In this document: positions 54,363 to 62,895 of the stretch, in pieces | Numbering within the stretch: position 1 is the stretch's first letter | How the letters are laid out: every line of letters begins with the position of its first letter | DNA from: Nitrospiraceae bacterium | GTDB taxonomy: Bacteria > Nitrospirota > Nitrospiria > Nitrospirales > UBA8639 | Direction: 5' to 3' | Length of the DNA: 64,000 nt | Assembly (NCBI GenBank): GCA_020632595.1 | Contig: JACKFF010000001.1 | Span: 1,054,001-1,118,000 of the forward strand | Translations under genes and position numbers: made by a program | Notes under the pieces: model-generated | Seen by the model: only the letters and a program-made list of their open reading frames with translations | Told to the model about the DNA's origin: nothing | Database searches by the model: none

Positions 54363-55709
54363 ATGCACGAAACAGCTATTCAGACCATCTTTGGATTCTC
54401 GCCACTTTGGGTGGCTACATCAATTTTAATATTGACCTATGCCGTCATTATCGCTGAACGGTTTAATCGGGCGATTGTAGCGCTTCTTGGAGCCGCTGCC
54501 GTTATTGGAACGGGAGTCCTCACACAGGACCAAGCCATTCAAGGCATTGATTTCAATACCATCGGCCTACTCACCGGCATGATGATCCTGGTCGGAATTA
54601 CCAAGGAATGCGGCATCTTTCAATTTCTTGCAATCAAAGCCGCAAAGGCGGCCAAGGGTAGCCCGTGGGGCATCCTGGTTATGCTCTCAATTGTCACCGC
54701 AGTGCTCTCGGCATTTTTGGATAATGTCACGACGGTGCTATTGGTCGCACCGGTTACCTTGCTCATTGCTGACGAGCTGAAAATCAATCCGTATCCTCTG
54801 CTCTTCGCAGAGATTAATGCCTCGAATACAGGCGGTACCGCTACGCTGATCGGTGATCCCCCCAACATTATGATCGGCTCTGCCACCAGTTTGACATTTA
54901 ATGATTTTGTGATTCACCTGACTCCCGTTGCCATTGTGGCCTTTAGTGCCACACTCATCCCTCTTTGGTTTATGTATGGAAAAACCATGTTCGCATCACC
55001 AGAAGCCCGAGCCCGCATTATGGCCTTTAACGAATATGAAGCCATTCGGGATGTTGGTTTATTGAAACACTGTCTGCTGGTCTTTAGCCTGGTCATTCTT
55101 GGATTTATTTTAGCCCATTCGATAGGCATGGAACCCGCAACCATTGCTCTGGGTGGCGCCGCCCTGCTCCTGTTGCTCGTCACATTTTCCTTAGACAACG
55201 AACAGGCAGGGCATAAAGTCCATACCATGTTCGGACAAGTGGAATGGATTACCATTTTCTTTTTCTGCGGCTTGTTCATTATTGTTACCGGTGTGGAAGA
55301 TACCGGTCTTTTACAGTCCATTGCCGATTGGACCTTGAGTCTCACCGCAGGGAATTTCACCGTGACAACCCTGGCTATTCTTTGGGTTTCGGCCATTCTT
55401 TCGGCTATTGTGGATAACATACCCTTTGTGGCAACCATGATCCCCATGATCAAAAGCATGCTCCCGGTCTTTCAGCAGGCTGGTATTCCAATTGAACAGG
55501 CCGAAACCCTCTGGTGGGCATTATCGTTGGGCGCGTGTTTAGGAGGGAACGGGACGCTGGTGGGAGCTTCCGCCAATTTGATTGTGGCGGGGATTGCCGA
55601 ACGCAATGGTGTACCATTCCGATTTCTGCCATTTTTGAAAGTCGCCTTTCCCCTGATGATCCTACAGGTTTTGATCAGCACCGTTTACATTTGGATGAGG
55701 TATTTATGA
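54363..55709 (+). CDS. ArsB/NhaD-type ion transporter
   Basis: A 448-residue permease of the ion transporter superfamily (ArsB, NhaD, CitMHS relatives) with ~12 helices. Two inverted halves carry the paired motifs Phe-Leu-Asp-Asn-Val-Thr-Thr (~125) and Ile-Val-Asp-Asn-Ile-Pro-Phe (~345), and a Gly-Asp-Pro-Pro-Asn-Ile block lies near 165. NhaD-like members exchange Na+ for H+; arsenite or carboxylates are alternatives. The SulP context favours cation/proton exchange. Its TGA overlaps the CBS gene ATG. Confidence 0.8.
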   Translation: MHETAIQTIFGFSPLWVATSILILTYAVIIAERFNRAIVALLGAAAVIGTGVLTQDQAIQGIDFNTIGLLTGMMILVGITKECGIFQFLAIKAAKAAKGSPWGILVMLSIVTAVLSAFLDNVTTVLLVAPVTLLIADELKINPYPLLFAEINASNTGGTATLIGDPPNIMIGSATSLTFNDFVIHLTPVAIVAFSATLIPLWFMYGKTMFASPEARARIMAFNEYEAIRDVGLLKHCLLVFSLVILGFILAHSIGMEPATIALGGAALLLLLVTFSLDNEQAGHKVHTMFGQVEWITIFFFCGLFIIVTGVEDTGLLQSIADWTLSLTAGNFTVTTLAILWVSAILSAIVDNIPFVATMIPMIKSMLPVFQQAGIPIEQAETLWWALSLGACLGGNGTLVGASANLIVAGIAERNGVPFRFLPFLKVAFPLMILQVLISTVYIWMRYL

Positions 55710-56155
55710 AGGCTCAGGACATCATGATCCGTCAGACACACACCATCCCACCCCAATGTACGATCGGGGAAGCCCTTCGCAAAATGGCGGATCTGCGCCT
55801 CCAAGACTTTCCGGTTGTGGATGAGAAGAAGAGGTTACTGGGAACACTGAATTTCTGGCAGATTCTTGAATGGGCCATGCCTCCCTACATTTCTCAAGGG
55901 GATCTTCCCGATGTTCGTTTTGCACCGAACCTTGTACGGTTCCATGAACGCCTCGGAGAACTCAAACCAAAATCCGTCACTCAGGTGATGAATCCCCATC
56001 CTCCATGTGCCCGACCGGATGACTCCGTACTGGCCTGCGCGGCTTTGATTATGAAAACTCCGAAAACAGTCTATTTACTGCCCGTGGTGGAAGGAGATCA
56101 TCAACTGGTGGGAATTATTTCTGCCTGGGACGTTATTAAAGAAATTGCCGGGTAG
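55706..56155 (+). CDS. CBS-domain-pair protein
   Basis: The start at 55706 overlaps the transporter stop as ATGA; an upstream extension to 55514 would run inside that gene and is rejected. The 149-residue protein is essentially two CBS motifs (~1-60 and ~90-148), each with the Asp-Val-Ile/Ala-Gln-Asp pattern. CBS pairs bind adenine nucleotides and often gate transporters, so this protein may regulate the antiporter or SulP encoded before it (inference). Confidence 0.85.
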   Translation: MKAQDIMIRQTHTIPPQCTIGEALRKMADLRLQDFPVVDEKKRLLGTLNFWQILEWAMPPYISQGDLPDVRFAPNLVRFHERLGELKPKSVTQVMNPHPPCARPDDSVLACAALIMKTPKTVYLLPVVEGDHQLVGIISAWDVIKEIAG

Positions 56156-56210
56156 AAGATCAGGAGGAACATGGCTGCATTATTCTTTTCAGCTCCTGAC
56201 TCCATCCGAT

Positions 56211-56672
56211 TCACGGACCCGTATTAAATGACTCCGTATATACCTCCACTTGATCGATTACCCACCTGCCCTCAGGATTTTTCAGCAGGACATACAACTC
56301 ATCCTGCGGCTGATCACCCATCAGCGTGACAATGTGAGCATGGACAATCACATGGGCTTCTTTGCCCACCATTTTTTCATGGGCTATCTTGGCACGCACA
56401 TATTTCAACTGTAGATCCCGAAGATACGGCCCTCGGAGGGCAATCCATTCTTCTTTGGATACCCCTTCCCTAAAGGCCGTTGTGGTCAGCTCAGCGGCCC
56501 GTTCCATATTTCCCGGGTAGACTTCAAACCACTGTTCCACCACCTGGCGAGGTGTGGAAAAGGACAACTCTTGAGACTCCGCCATCCCGCCACCAGCCAC
56601 GCTCACGGCAATCGCTAGGTAGGTCCCTGCAACCCACAGGACAACCCCTCGCCCTTTGCCTTTTGACTTCAT
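56211..56672 (-). CDS. Exported NTF2-like small protein, unknown function
   Basis: The start at 56672 has AAGGGGGA upstream. The 153-residue protein has a signal peptide or anchor (~8-32) and a small alpha/beta domain resembling DUF4878/NTF2-like folds, with an N-terminal Val-Val-x-x-Trp-Phe helix and a closing Arg-Trp-Val-Ile-Asp strand. Probably periplasmic; role unknown. It is convergent with the CBS gene. Confidence 0.65.
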   Translation of the reverse strand: MKSKGKGRGVVLWVAGTYLAIAVSVAGGGMAESQELSFSTPRQVVEQWFEVYPGNMERAAELTTTAFREGVSKEEWIALRGPYLRDLQLKYVRAKIAHEKMVGKEAHVIVHAHIVTLMGDQPQDELYVLLKNPEGRWVIDQVEVYTESFNTGP

Positions 56673-56882
56673 GTTAGAGTCCCCCTTATCTGGCAAATTT
56701 TGGATAACTTGTAAAAATCCTTGGCCAAATCAATGTCCTAAAGGGATAGGGTCCAGGGGAAAAAAGGAAATGCTGTTCCAAGCCTGAAAGATCATTTCAT
56801 TGCCTATCAGAGATCCTTTTGTTGGCATCAAGAGTGCCCCGGAAATTGGTAAAGTACAGAAAGGTTTCAGGGTTTATTCGAC

Positions 56883-57959
56883 ATGGCACCATTGACAAAC
56901 AAATCCGAAATCCAACAGGGGGAAAATGCTCACCCCCCGGAACACCTCACCCGTGTCCTAGCCATCATTTTTACCGGAATTGTGTGTTTCCTCATCTTCG
57001 CCATCCTTTGGCCAAATCAACCGTCTTTACTCGACATCGTCATACGATTTCTGGGCATCGCGCTGGGCGGCGCCTGGTTATACCGCTTCCTGACTCGTCA
57101 TATTCGGCACCGCGCCATGATTCGTCAAGCCCCGTTTCCTACCGAGTGGGAAAAAATTCTGATACAGAACGTCCCATTCTATCAGGCGCTTTCTCTCCAC
57201 GACCAAAACCGTTTTAAAGAAGAAGTCCATATTTTCCTTCATGAAAAGCGAATTACCGGCATCAATACGCCGGTTGATGACACCGTCCGGGTATTGGTTG
57301 CAGCAAGTGCCATCATTCCCATATTTGGATTTCCAGGCTGGGAATGGGAACATATCAGGGAAATCCTGATTTATCCGACCTCCTTCGATGAGAAGTATCA
57401 AATGGGATCGACTCAAGAGCATCCGATTTCAGGCATGGTTGGAACAGGCGCAATGAACCGCATAATGATTTTGTCCAAACCGGATTTATTACTCGGTTTC
57501 AAACAATATTCACACGGACATAATGTGGGTATTCATGAGTTCACTCATTTATTGGATAAATCGGATGGCACCGTAGACGGGGTCCCTGAGGTTGTCCTAC
57601 CCGGACGAGCCATTAGACCCTGGCTCAAACTGGTTCAGAGTGAAATGACCAAAATCCGAAAGGGGCATTCGGATATCAATCCCTATGGGCTTACGAACGA
57701 GGCTGAATTTTTCGCGGTGGTCTCAGAGTATTTTTTTGAAAAACCTGTGAAAATGAAACAGAAACACCCTGCACTCTATGAAATGTTGAAACAGATCTTT
57801 CGCCAGGATCCCCAAGCACAAATTACGGATACCCTCAAGACCATGCTCCGCTCAAACCAGGCTTCTCTGAAACATTCGGCTCCCTGCCCATGTGAAAGCG
57901 GAAAACCCTTTGAACAGTGCAGTTCCACCAATGATGCAAAATCCATCTCCGACAAATGA
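56883..57959 (+). CDS. MtfA-like zinc peptidase with membrane anchor and SEC-C motif
   Basis: A 358-residue protein. Two membrane helices (~23-43, 48-68) precede an MtfA-type peptidase domain (~80-310) with the zinc motif His-Glu-Phe-Thr-His at 218-222 and a downstream Glu in Asn-Glu-Ala-Glu-Phe-Phe-Ala. The C terminus carries a SEC-C zinc motif (Cys-Pro-Cys-Glu-Ser-Gly-x-x-Phe-x-x-Cys). E. coli MtfA is soluble and lacks both additions. It may cleave or titrate a regulator at the membrane; the target is unknown. Confidence 0.8.
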   Translation: MAPLTNKSEIQQGENAHPPEHLTRVLAIIFTGIVCFLIFAILWPNQPSLLDIVIRFLGIALGGAWLYRFLTRHIRHRAMIRQAPFPTEWEKILIQNVPFYQALSLHDQNRFKEEVHIFLHEKRITGINTPVDDTVRVLVAASAIIPIFGFPGWEWEHIREILIYPTSFDEKYQMGSTQEHPISGMVGTGAMNRIMILSKPDLLLGFKQYSHGHNVGIHEFTHLLDKSDGTVDGVPEVVLPGRAIRPWLKLVQSEMTKIRKGHSDINPYGLTNEAEFFAVVSEYFFEKPVKMKQKHPALYEMLKQIFRQDPQAQITDTLKTMLRSNQASLKHSAPCPCESGKPFEQCSSTNDAKSISDK

Positions 57960-58166
57960 CGCCGAATGAGAAAACAGAAATAATGGCAAACCATGGAAGC
58001 TCAACAATTTTCTTTGAGCCATTTGGGAGACATCTCGACTTGAGCACCTGAATCAAGATAAAAAACATGCAATTCTGACCAAATACCCAAGCCCCAGAAA
58101 CAGACAGTCTAAGAAGGCAGGACTATGCAAAATCACCGTAAAAAGATTAACGAGGAGAAATGACCA

Positions 58167-59030
58167 ATGCGAGTACTCCTGGCCACTGATGGATCGGAAC
58201 AATCCTTCCACGCCACAAAGGCTGTCATGGGCTTAACCTCGGTCAGCACCCTGACCATTCTGCACGTTGTAGATCTCCCGCGGTTAACATTTTCTATGAT
58301 CGGGCCTGAAATTGCCTTTGACCTCTCGAAAGTCGCAGGGGAAGCACTCCGTAAAGACGGCGAACAGGTGTTAACACGCACCATGGCTCTCCTCCCGGAC
58401 AAGGGGAAGTCCCTGGAAACCCGATTGGAAGAAGGCTCACCGGCCGAGCTCATTTTATCGGTAGCCCAGGAGGAACATGCTGATCTCATTCTAATGGGCG
58501 CTCGTGGAAGAGGGCAGGTGGAGGAACTTTTTCTGGGGAGTGTTTCGCAGCGTGTTCTGACCCACGCAGTATGTCCAGTCCTGATCATCAACGGACCATT
58601 AACGGAAATCAAGAAAATTCTAATTGCCATCCAAAGCTCCACTGATATTGAAAAGGTGCACCAGTTTTTAACGAAACACCCCTTCCACCCACAGACAGAG
58701 ATCACCCTCTTGTCGGTGGTACCGCTTCCACGTTCCCTCTTTCGGGGAGGCGTCTCTGCACCCGAAAACAAAATCGAACAGGCTTTAGAGAGCACCGAAG
58801 CCTTCCTTGATCAGGCCGTCAGTCAACTTAAAGGCTGTTATGATTCAGTCAAAGGCTATGTGGGGTTAGGAGCTCCGGCGAATACGATATTGGAGCAGGC
58901 CTCAATCACGAAACCAGATCTCCTGGTGATGGGAATGCACCATCCTTCAACGATCACTCGGTTTGTGTTGGGAACCGTGTCCCATACCGTGCTCCACCAG
59001 GCAACGCGATCCATTCTCGTGATTGGGTAA
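58167..59030 (+). CDS. Tandem universal stress protein
   Basis: A 287-residue protein of two USP domains (~1-142 and ~150-287). The first has the full ATP-binding pattern Gly-x2-Gly-x9-Gly-Ser. In the second, the second Gly of the motif is replaced by His, so only one half may bind ATP. The ribosome-binding site GAGGAG is well placed. Stand-alone gene with ~200 nt of upstream DNA. Confidence 0.9.
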   Translation: MRVLLATDGSEQSFHATKAVMGLTSVSTLTILHVVDLPRLTFSMIGPEIAFDLSKVAGEALRKDGEQVLTRTMALLPDKGKSLETRLEEGSPAELILSVAQEEHADLILMGARGRGQVEELFLGSVSQRVLTHAVCPVLIINGPLTEIKKILIAIQSSTDIEKVHQFLTKHPFHPQTEITLLSVVPLPRSLFRGGVSAPENKIEQALESTEAFLDQAVSQLKGCYDSVKGYVGLGAPANTILEQASITKPDLLVMGMHHPSTITRFVLGTVSHTVLHQATRSILVIG

Positions 59031-59052
59031 ACAGGACAGCTCGCGCTCGGCG

Positions 59053-59538
59053 TTAGCGTTCTTCGGCTTTTACCCCTGCATGATAGGTGGAATACAGAAA
59101 TACGGGAATGGGTAAATCTCCGAGATGCTTTTCAATTAATGGTTTCACATCCTTCCAATCCAATCCCCCCACTCCGGTGGCAAGCCGTGGTAACGCCACA
59201 CTACTGAACTTTTCGGATTCAATGGTTTTGCGAAGCGCTTTCAAACAATGATTGATATTTTCAAGCGATGCTTTGCCCGGATTGGCCCCGTGACTCGGTG
59301 GAGCCTCCTGTGTCAAAAGATTGATAATCCTTACGTTTCCAGCCCCGGCCCAACTCCATAACTCACCGGACTTCGGATTGGAAACTTGACAATAATGACG
59401 AAAATCTTTGTACATTGCAGGCCACCGCTCCCGTAACGCGAGCGCCAATCCATTCGCGAAATTGTCATTGGGGGCTACACCATGAGCAACAGCCGCGGCC
59501 TCACTTAATAAAATGTCACCTTCCACTTCATAAATCAT
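59053..59538 (-). CDS. Macrodomain (ADP-ribose-binding) protein
   Basis: The start at 59538 follows an AAGGAGGGGAG site; the longer frame to 59700 is not supported. The 161-residue protein is a single macrodomain with the opening Val-Glu-Gly-Asp-Ile-Leu, a His-Gly-Val-Ala-Pro-Asn-Asp-Asn segment and the Ala-Thr-Gly-Val-Gly-Gly-Leu loop. It resembles the branch related to TARG1/DarG N-terminal domains (ADP-ribosyl hydrolases). No partner ADP-ribosyltransferase is adjacent, so an antitoxin role is not supported here. Confidence 0.8.
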   Translation of the reverse strand: MIYEVEGDILLSEAAAVAHGVAPNDNFANGLALALRERWPAMYKDFRHYCQVSNPKSGELWSWAGAGNVRIINLLTQEAPPSHGANPGKASLENINHCLKALRKTIESEKFSSVALPRLATGVGGLDWKDVKPLIEKHLGDLPIPVFLYSTYHAGVKAEER

Positions 59539-59720
59539 GCGCTCCCCTCCTTGTCCGATATCATCATTGCTTTGCCTGGCAAAAAGAAAATAATCATAGC
59601 ACAAGGCACCCGGGCGATTCATGCCGACCATTCTCGCCTGATCATTTAAGGCCACTCTCACCCCTACCGAAATAGAGAGCAATCGAGATATCAATCCCAC
59701 TTCAACAGGTCCTTTCAGAA

Positions 59721-60545
59721 ATGAGAAAAGCGGGACACGACTCCGGTTGGCTCAATGGCCAACCACCAAAAGAGATATCCCTGACCGACCGGCTCCGATC
59801 GGGCTATCATCGATTCTGGCATGAAGCCTCGCAAGCTTTCCGATGGTCTCGGGGACCGTTCCGCGAACCCTCCAAGGGACCACTGACCAACCTTACACCG
59901 ACCCAACAACGCAGAACTGAAGAGCTGGCGACGTCATATCGCTCGCATTTCGAAACATCACTTTCTCCCGAAACTGCTCTTCTGAATTATTCATATCTGG
60001 ACATATTGGATCGTGCCAGACATGCAATTAGTTGGGCTGTTCCCCTCAACCAACGGGTCTGCGATCTCGGAAGTGCCAATTTCGCGTATGCTGCGGCCCT
60101 ACACACGTTCTTCCACCCCAACCGCCTGGCAGGCGTGGAGGTAGATGGCCATCGTCTGTATTGTAACGGGCGAAGCCGCATCGATTATGCCCGCGGGCAC
60201 ATTCAAGATTTGTCGCAAACCGAGTATGTGGTTGCCGACTTTCGCCAGTACAGCAGACAGGCCGATATTATTACGGCCTGGTATCCATTCGTCACTCCCA
60301 AGCCCTTACTGGCCTGCCGATTACCGCTTAGCTTATTCAATCCGAGCGCTGTATTCGCCCAAGTCGCCAATAATCTCGTCATTGGCGGAACCTTTGTCAT
60401 GATCAATCACAATGTCGCCGAGGCTGAGGTGGCGCGTGGCATCGCGGAGGACGTCGGCCTCATCTGCGCTGGACACTATCTTCACCAAGCTCCCCTCCGG
60501 CCGCAACCAACAGACCCGGTATTAACCATCTGGCATCATGGGTAA
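59721..60545 (+). CDS. Class I SAM-dependent methyltransferase-like protein
   Basis: A 274-residue cytoplasmic protein. A helical N-terminal ~85 residues leads to a Rossmann-type domain with the SAM-binding Val-Cys-Asp-Leu-Gly-Ser-Ala-Asn block (~112-120), an acidic residue after strand 2 (Val-Glu-Val-Asp, ~140) and a motif near Ile-Thr-Ala-Trp-Tyr-Pro-Phe (~195) where catalytic residues often sit. The substrate cannot be told. It is divergent from the macrodomain gene. Confidence 0.65.
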   Translation: MRKAGHDSGWLNGQPPKEISLTDRLRSGYHRFWHEASQAFRWSRGPFREPSKGPLTNLTPTQQRRTEELATSYRSHFETSLSPETALLNYSYLDILDRARHAISWAVPLNQRVCDLGSANFAYAAALHTFFHPNRLAGVEVDGHRLYCNGRSRIDYARGHIQDLSQTEYVVADFRQYSRQADIITAWYPFVTPKPLLACRLPLSLFNPSAVFAQVANNLVIGGTFVMINHNVAEAEVARGIAEDVGLICAGHYLHQAPLRPQPTDPVLTIWHHG

Positions 60546-60715
60546 CCAGACAGGAACGGTTACGTGCGTTTTCAGAAGGTCGTTATGGTAAAGGATTTCG
60601 GATATTCGGCAGGGAATGAGGGAAAATCCTGGCAAAACTTTTTCCAGATGGCTTGTTCGGAACAGTTCACGTCCCTTTTCAACAAGGCTTGCAGAACCTG
60701 CCCCCCTTTTGCATA

Positions 60716-61951
60716 TTATTCATAGCGCAGAGCATCGATGGGATTTAATCGCGCAGCTTTGTTGGCAGGATAAATACCAAAGATCAAACCGACAGCGGCA
60801 GAAAAGAGAAACGCGATCATAATGGCCTCAAAGGAAATAATCGTGGGCCATCCGGCCACTAGGGTCGTCGCCTGAGCGCCCAGAATACCGAAGCCCACAC
60901 CCAGCAATCCGCCCACCATACTGAGCGTCATCGCTTCCGCTAAAAATTGAATCAAAATATGGCGATGCTTGGCCCCAACGGCCATACGAATACCAATCTC
61001 TCGCGTGCGTTCTGTGACAGATACCAACAGAATATTCATGATCCCGATCCCCCCGACCAATAACGAAATCGAGGCCACGGAAAACATCATGATTGTCAGA
61101 GTTTCCCCTGTCCCCTCCTGAACTTTTCCAATATCCACCTGGGTGCGAATCGTAAAATCATCCGGTTGGTCCGGCTGCAAATGATGACGGTCCCGAAGCA
61201 CCCGTTGAATATCCTCAACAGCTGCGGGAAGATCTTCGGGGCGCTCTGTCGACGCAAACAATGCCCCGACTGATCCAAGAAATTGGGTGCCGAGGACTCG
61301 GCGTTCCGCCGTGGTAAAGGGGATGAAGATAATATCGTCCTGATCGTTGCCGGTCGGAGATTGGCCTTTCGGAGCCAGGACGCCGATGATTCGAAATGGG
61401 ACGTTCTTTATTCGAATCATCTTTCCGACCGGATCCTCACCGGGAACAAATAGATTGTCGACGACCGTTTGGCCCAAGAGGGCCACGCGGCTTGTGGTCT
61501 CCATCTCTCCTTCGGTAAACGGCCCTCCACTGGTGAACGACCAATCACGAATAGTCAGATAGGTCGGAGAAATCCCATTCACAGGAACATTGACATTCTG
61601 ATTTCCGTAAACAATTTGCATGACATCCCGTTTGGCCCAGCCGGTTTCATGCAACGTGGGAACCTTTTTTTGCAAATCGAGGGCATCATTGACGGTCAGG
61701 GTCACTGCACCACCCGAACCACCACGAACGCCTCCCACACTCGTCGCTCCCGGTAATATGAGAATCATATTCGTGCCCATGCTGGCCACTTGCGCCTGTA
61801 TGGCAAATTTGGCTCCTTCGCCAATACTCACCATGGCGATGACTGAGCCTACACCGATAATAATACCAATCGTGGTGAGACCGGATCGCAAACGATTCCG
61901 GTTAAGAAAGCGAAAAGCTGTAAACACCGTCAAGACAAAAAAACTTCCCAT
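60716..61951 (-). CDS. MacB-type ABC transporter permease
   Basis: A 411-residue FtsX/MacB-family permease. One helix near the N terminus (~20-42), a large periplasmic domain (~55-280) and three helices at ~285-400 follow the MacB_PCD plus FtsX plan. It is separated from the ATPase gene by only 8 nt. With the ATPase and the membrane-fusion protein it forms a MacAB-type tripartite exporter, probably using TolC, for macrolide-like compounds, peptides or lipoproteins. Confidence 0.9.
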   Translation of the reverse strand: MGSFFVLTVFTAFRFLNRNRLRSGLTTIGIIIGVGSVIAMVSIGEGAKFAIQAQVASMGTNMILILPGATSVGGVRGGSGGAVTLTVNDALDLQKKVPTLHETGWAKRDVMQIVYGNQNVNVPVNGISPTYLTIRDWSFTSGGPFTEGEMETTSRVALLGQTVVDNLFVPGEDPVGKMIRIKNVPFRIIGVLAPKGQSPTGNDQDDIIFIPFTTAERRVLGTQFLGSVGALFASTERPEDLPAAVEDIQRVLRDRHHLQPDQPDDFTIRTQVDIGKVQEGTGETLTIMMFSVASISLLVGGIGIMNILLVSVTERTREIGIRMAVGAKHRHILIQFLAEAMTLSMVGGLLGVGFGILGAQATTLVAGWPTIISFEAIMIAFLFSAAVGLIFGIYPANKAARLNPIDALRYE

Positions 61952-61959
61952 CCAGTTCC

Positions 61960-62676
61960 TTAGGATACCCGCATGCCCATACCAATTGAGGCTTGATCGC
62001 TCAGGATACAGCCGTCTCTCATCTGAATCTGGCGTGAAGCATAAGCAGCGATATCAATTTCATGCGTCACCACCAGGATAGTCAACCCATCGGTGTGATT
62101 GAGGCCCTGAAATATATCCATGATTTCCTGACTTGATTGCGTATCCAGATTCCCTGTTGGTTCATCCGCCAGGAGAAGGCAAGGGGCTGACACCAGCGCG
62201 CGGGCAATGGCCACTCGCTGTTGTTGCCCACCAGACAACTGTGTGGGGTAATGATGTTCCCGATTTGCCAATCCCACGCGCGCCAAAGCCGATTGAGCTC
62301 GAGATCGTTGTTCACGAAGAGAAAGCCCCTGATAGAATAGGGGAAGCTGAACATTTTCTAATGCGCTGGTTTTAGGAATCAGGCTGAAATTCTGAAAAAC
62401 AAATCCGATGGTCCGACTACGAACCTCCGCCAATTCATCGGGTTCAGCATGGGCAATATCCCGTCCATTCAAACAATAACTGCCTGTAGTCGGCACATCC
62501 AGGCAACCCAAGATATTCATCAATGTGGATTTACCGGATCCGGACGAGCCCATAATCGCAATGAATTCACCTGCTTGGATAGTCAGATTTATTCCCCGAA
62601 GGGCCTCTACATCAATATCACCCAGGCGATAAGTTTTGGAGAGATTGGTACAGGCAATCAGTTGGCTCATCGTCAT
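61960..62676 (-). CDS. MacB/LolD-type ABC transporter ATPase
   Basis: A 238-residue ATPase with Walker A Gly-Ser-Ser-Gly-Ser-Gly-Lys-Ser-Thr (~43-51), signature Leu-Ser-Gly-Gly-Gln-Gln-Gln-Arg (~146), Walker B Leu-Leu-Ala-Asp-Glu-Pro-Thr-Gly-Asn-Leu-Asp (~166) and a switch His. The Pro-Thr-Gly-Asn-Leu-Asp ending is typical of the MacB/LolD/FtsE group. ATPase and permease are separate genes here, whereas E. coli MacB fuses them. Confidence 0.92.
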   Translation of the reverse strand: MTMSQLIACTNLSKTYRLGDIDVEALRGINLTIQAGEFIAIMGSSGSGKSTLMNILGCLDVPTTGSYCLNGRDIAHAEPDELAEVRSRTIGFVFQNFSLIPKTSALENVQLPLFYQGLSLREQRSRAQSALARVGLANREHHYPTQLSGGQQQRVAIARALVSAPCLLLADEPTGNLDTQSSQEIMDIFQGLNHTDGLTILVVTHEIDIAAYASRQIQMRDGCILSDQASIGMGMRVS

Positions 62677-62895
62677 CTTTGGCGAAGAATATTCTCAGGA
62701 AATGGAGTCCCAGATTACCTGACCATTTTCATGGCAACCCTTGGGAAATCCCCCATTACCATTGTCCCCCTCTGCAAGGAGTGGGAAAGGTTCAGCGTCT
62801 TGATAATGGCCAGATCAGGGAAAAAGGTACACACAGGTAGCTCCAAAGACCAAGACCGATTGGGGAAAAACATCGGAGCGTTTTCCCTTCCTTAG

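Noticed and set aside
55514..55705. N-terminal extension of the CBS protein
   Set aside because: It lies within the antiporter gene in another frame; the ATGA overlap at 55706 gives a normal two-CBS protein.
58110..58130. Possible sigma-54 promoter before the universal stress protein gene (AGGCAG...TGCA)
   Set aside because: The spacing is one base too short and the -12 element is incomplete.
59053..59538. Toxin-antitoxin (DarTG-like) reading of the macrodomain gene
   Set aside because: No ADP-ribosyltransferase toxin gene is adjacent; the neighbours are a stress protein and a methyltransferase-like gene.
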